From Verrucomicrobiales bacterium (GTDB lineage: Bacteria > Verrucomicrobiota > Verrucomicrobiia > Verrucomicrobiales > DEV007), in assembly GCA_017991025.1 (NCBI GenBank), contig JAGNMT010000101.1, forward strand, positions 1-9,232: DNA of 9,232 bases, read 5' to 3'. Made by a program: the position numbers and the translations under genes. Below, in pieces: positions 6,497 through 9,232 of the stretch. The notes beneath the pieces were generated by a model, which worked only from the letters and a program-made list of their open reading frames with translations, was not told the origin of the DNA and ran no database searches. The first letter of the stretch is position 1. Each line of letters starts with the position of its first letter.

Positions 6497-7771
6497 ATGA
6501 TGAATCGCCGTCGTTTTCTTCTCAAGTCCCTCGGCACGACGCTCGCCCTGCCGGGACTGCCTTCGCTCATGGCCCAGTCCGTGGGCGGGAACTCTGCGTT
6601 GAAGTCCGCGAAAGGTGCGGGCGTGGGAGTGCCGCGTTTTGTGGCGATCGGAAACCTGCTCGGGTTCCAGACGAAGCAACTTTTCCCGAAGACCACTGGT
6701 CGCAATTACGAGAAGACGACGCTGCTGGGACCTCTCTGGGAAAATCGCAGCCAGATGACGCTCTATCGCGGGCTAGACCATGGGGTGAAGGGAGGACACT
6801 TTGCAGTGCATTCATTCCTTTCCGGCGTGCTCAACTCCGAGGCGCAAAACAGGCCCGATGGTAATGTAAGCATCGATCAGTATCTCGCTGACGAAGTGGG
6901 TTTTGAGACCCGTTTCCCCTCTCTGACAGTGGGCTCGGAAGGTGGTATTCACGGAGGGTGTCAGATCGCGTGGACAAAGTCCGGCGTGCGGGTGCCGCCG
7001 GTTACAGGACCGGCAGAGCTTTTTGAAAAGCTCTTCATCACCGACTCGAAGGAGCGTCAGGCGCGTCGTGTCGAGGAAAACCAAGTGCAGGCCTCCATTC
7101 TCGATTCGGTTCTGGAGGAGGCGAATCGTCTCTCAAAACAAGTAAACAAGGAGGACAAGGACAAGCTTGATGAGTATCTCACTTCCGTTCGTGATGTGGA
7201 AAAGCGCCTGGAACTTCGCCAGCAGTGGACCAGTCATCCGAAGCCGGAGGCTCCCTTTGAGAAGCCGTCAAATCGCAACGCGGTCGAGGATCTGCCGCTG
7301 CTCTATGAGATGATCGCGCTGGCCTTGCAGACGGACAGCACGCGGATCGCCACCCTGGAGATCGGGGGCGATTTTATGCCTCAGAATCTGGGAATCAAAA
7401 AGGATTACCACGGTCTCTCGCACCACGGTAATGACGAGGAATCCATCGCGAGCCTGATCATACTTGAAAAATATCAGATTGAGCACTTTGGCAAGTTCGT
7501 CACGCGTCTTTCAAAAATGAATGACGGCGAACGAACGCTGCTCGATTCCACCTCCGTGCTTTTCGGCAGCGGCATGGGTGATGCGAACTCGCACAAAAAC
7601 TCCGACCTGCCCATCGTCCTTGCGGGTGGAGGCTATAAGCACGGGGAGTTCCGTGAAGTGCCGCGTGAAGGCATTAATAAAGTGCCTCTGTGCAACCTTT
7701 TCGTGGACATCGCTCAAAAGATGGGTGTTGAGACGGACGCCTTTGGCAGCAGTACCGGACGTTTCGCGTGA
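6497..7771 (+). CDS. Tat-exported DUF1552 (HXXSHH) family protein
   Basis: The 424-residue product starts MMNRRRFLLKSLGTTLALPG, a twin-arginine signal (RRxFL followed by a hydrophobic segment) typical of DUF1552 proteins, so export in folded form is expected. The family name-giving HXXSHH motif is visible as HGLSHH at 305-310. Other typical parts are LYRGLDHGVKGGHFAVHSFL (89-108), the acidic helical region 190-245 and LLDSTSVLFGSGMGD (348-362), the latter reminiscent of DUF1501/sulfatase-like proteins. The His/Asp-rich conserved residues suggest a metal-dependent site, but no reaction is established. A second ATG at 6500 is equally possible; both give the same signal. The stop codon overlaps the start of the downstream c-heme protein gene by one base, implying translational coupling. 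No good ribosome site is seen. The 192 nt upstream hold only a lone TTGACA (6383-6388) without a matching -10 box. Confidence 0.9.
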   Translation: MMNRRRFLLKSLGTTLALPGLPSLMAQSVGGNSALKSAKGAGVGVPRFVAIGNLLGFQTKQLFPKTTGRNYEKTTLLGPLWENRSQMTLYRGLDHGVKGGHFAVHSFLSGVLNSEAQNRPDGNVSIDQYLADEVGFETRFPSLTVGSEGGIHGGCQIAWTKSGVRVPPVTGPAELFEKLFITDSKERQARRVEENQVQASILDSVLEEANRLSKQVNKEDKDKLDEYLTSVRDVEKRLELRQQWTSHPKPEAPFEKPSNRNAVEDLPLLYEMIALALQTDSTRIATLEIGGDFMPQNLGIKKDYHGLSHHGNDEESIASLIILEKYQIEHFGKFVTRLSKMNDGERTLLDSTSVLFGSGMGDANSHKNSDLPIVLAGGGYKHGEFREVPREGINKVPLCNLFVDIAQKMGVETDAFGSSTGRFA

Positions 7772-9232
7772 TGGGCGCACGAGCTTTTTTTGTTGCCAGT
7801 CTTGTCGTCGGTCTCTCGGCGGTTCTCTGCATCGCTGCTCCTGCCGGGAACCAGGTCCCGCCGCAGGAATTGGTTCAGCAGTTCCTCGGCGATTACTGCA
7901 TGGAGTGCCACGACGCCGATGTGCAGAAGGGTGAGCGCACGTTTGAGAAGTTCGCGCTACCGCTGCAGTCGGAGATGAACGTCATCGAGGCGAAGGAAAT
8001 CATTGATCAAATCACGCTCAAGGAGATGCCGCCGAAAAAGGCGGCCCAGCCTGGCGATGATGAGCGACTCGCCGTGCTGCGTGTCCTTCGTGACGGTACC
8101 GTGGCCGCTCGTGGAAAGATCACCAGCACTGGTTCACGCACCGTGATGCGCCGCCTCTCCAGTCGCGAGTATGAGAACACCCTCGCGATCCTCTTTGGTC
8201 GGCGTGTCGACACACTGGGCCTCACTGCGGATTTTCCGAAGGAAAAGACCAGTCATCACATTGACACGATCGGGCAAACCCTGGTCACGTCCGGTTTTCT
8301 GGTTGATCAGTACTTTCAGTCTGCGAATCGCCTCGTCGAGATGCGTCTGGGTAAGGCGACAATGGAGCCGAAGAAGTGGCAGTTCAACGGTCACTTTGTC
8401 CAGTATGAGGAACTGCAAGGCTCACACAAGGACGCGTTTAATTATCGGTACCTCAATCTCTACGAGCAGCCGAACACCGACACACGTCAGGGTGGTTATG
8501 GACACATCGAGGACTTCCTGGATGGCGTGCCTGTCTCCGGCCTTTACGATATCGAGGTCGAGGCGCAGGCGATGCATCGCGACACGCATTACGACCCCGG
8601 GATCTTCGGCATCGACTTTTCAGAGCCCTTCATCCTCGGGCTTGTTCCCGGTGATGTCACCAAAGGCCACATTCACTATCCTCAATCGATCGAGCCCTTG
8701 CTCGCCAGCAGCACCGTGCCGGATGACAAGCCTGCCTCGTTGAAATTCCGCGTCTGGCTAGAGGCGGGACAAACCCCCCGCTTCATCTTTCCAAACGGCC
8801 CGTATGAATCACGCGCTTCAGTGCTCGCGGTGAATAAACGGTACAAGGATGAGTTCAAGTCCAAGCTCGACAAGGGAGTCAGCCGCACCATTTTGTTGAA
8901 AGAAGGGGAGTTGCCGCATATCCGCATCAGCGAGATCAAGATCAATGGTCCTGTGCCCGAAAAGGGCGGCAGCGTCGAGGAAGTTGCCGTGTTCGGGAAG
9001 GATGGCTTTCAGCCGGATGACGCCCTCGATCAGCTTTACATTTTCGCCGGGAAAGCCTACCGCCGTCCGCTCACCGATTCTGATCGCGAGCCCATTCGCG
9101 CACTTTTTGAAAAGCGGGTCGCCGAAAAGGCCGCCCCGCGTCAGGCAGCGCTCGATGTGCTGAAATTGATCCTGTGCTCGCCGTCTTTCCTCTACTTCAG
9201 TGAGATTACCGATGAATCGGACAAGGTTCTGA
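7771..9232 (+). CDS. Exported c-heme DUF1587/DUF1595/DUF1592-type protein, C-terminus off the right edge
   Basis: From the ATG at 7771 the frame stays open for 487 residues to the window end; relatives are commonly about 700-900 residues. A Sec-type signal peptide (1-23) is followed by CMECH (43-47), a c-type heme attachment site of the planctomycete cytochrome type. Met86 in LKEMPPKK is a candidate axial ligand. The DUF1587 signature MRRLSSREYENTLAILFG lies at 126-143. A central beta-rich part (about 205-410) has no motif I recognise. DUF1595 is seen from about 418 (FAGKAYRRPLTDSDR, then LKLILCSPSFLY near 470-481). DUF1592, DUF1588 and DUF1585, normally next, would lie outside the window. 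It overlaps the DUF1552 stop by one base. The heme implies periplasmic or outer-membrane redox chemistry; the substrate is unknown. Confidence 0.9.
   Translation, partial: MGARAFFVASLVVGLSAVLCIAAPAGNQVPPQELVQQFLGDYCMECHDADVQKGERTFEKFALPLQSEMNVIEAKEIIDQITLKEMPPKKAAQPGDDERLAVLRVLRDGTVAARGKITSTGSRTVMRRLSSREYENTLAILFGRRVDTLGLTADFPKEKTSHHIDTIGQTLVTSGFLVDQYFQSANRLVEMRLGKATMEPKKWQFNGHFVQYEELQGSHKDAFNYRYLNLYEQPNTDTRQGGYGHIEDFLDGVPVSGLYDIEVEAQAMHRDTHYDPGIFGIDFSEPFILGLVPGDVTKGHIHYPQSIEPLLASSTVPDDKPASLKFRVWLEAGQTPRFIFPNGPYESRASVLAVNKRYKDEFKSKLDKGVSRTILLKEGELPHIRISEIKINGPVPEKGGSVEEVAVFGKDGFQPDDALDQLYIFAGKAYRRPLTDSDREPIRALFEKRVAEKAAPRQAALDVLKLILCSPSFLYFSEITDESDKVL

Overview
The window looks like a piece of a chromosome from a Verrucomicrobiota-type bacterium. 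Two things point there. A DUF1552/DUF1592-type pair of exported proteins with a planctomycete-type c-heme motif is typical of Planctomycetes and Verrucomicrobia, and is also seen in some Acidobacteria and Myxococcota. An FtsB/DivIC-type division protein lies directly behind enolase, and classical Planctomycetes largely lack that divisome. Phylum assignment is inference; no marker RNA gene is present. The base composition is moderately GC-rich and codon use looks uniform, with no insertion sequence, tRNA, rRNA, CRISPR array or phage gene visible.

Left third (1-2788, minus strand): the start of a respiratory complex I operon, nuoD-nuoE-nuoF, with nuoF running off the left edge. NuoD carries the quinone-site arm of the enzyme, while NuoE and NuoF form the NADH-oxidising tip. 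nuoA, nuoB and nuoC are not upstream of nuoD; a promoter-like region and a divergently transcribed gene lie there instead, so the nuo genes are split in this genome. A perfect 24-bp palindrome at 2869-2892 in this divergent spacer fits the operator of Rex, the NADH/NAD+-sensing repressor, and equally fits the half-site pattern of CRP-family regulators.

Middle (2945-4453): three small accessory genes. They are a DUF1232/YkvA-like membrane protein (+), a lipoprotein with a YHS-like cysteine cluster (-) whose stop codon directly abuts that of the DUF1232 gene, and a zinc-ribbon plus DUF4190 membrane protein (+).

Core (4621-6304): enolase followed after 31 nt by an FtsB/DivIC-like septum protein, a linkage also known from other phyla.

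Right (6497-9232, +): a Tat-exported DUF1552 (HXXSHH) protein whose stop codon overlaps by one base the start of a large exported c-heme protein of the DUF1587/DUF1595/DUF1592 type, cut by the right edge. The biochemical role of this coupled pair is unknown, and it is the least understood system in the window. The palindrome in front of nuoD is the most testable regulatory signal.
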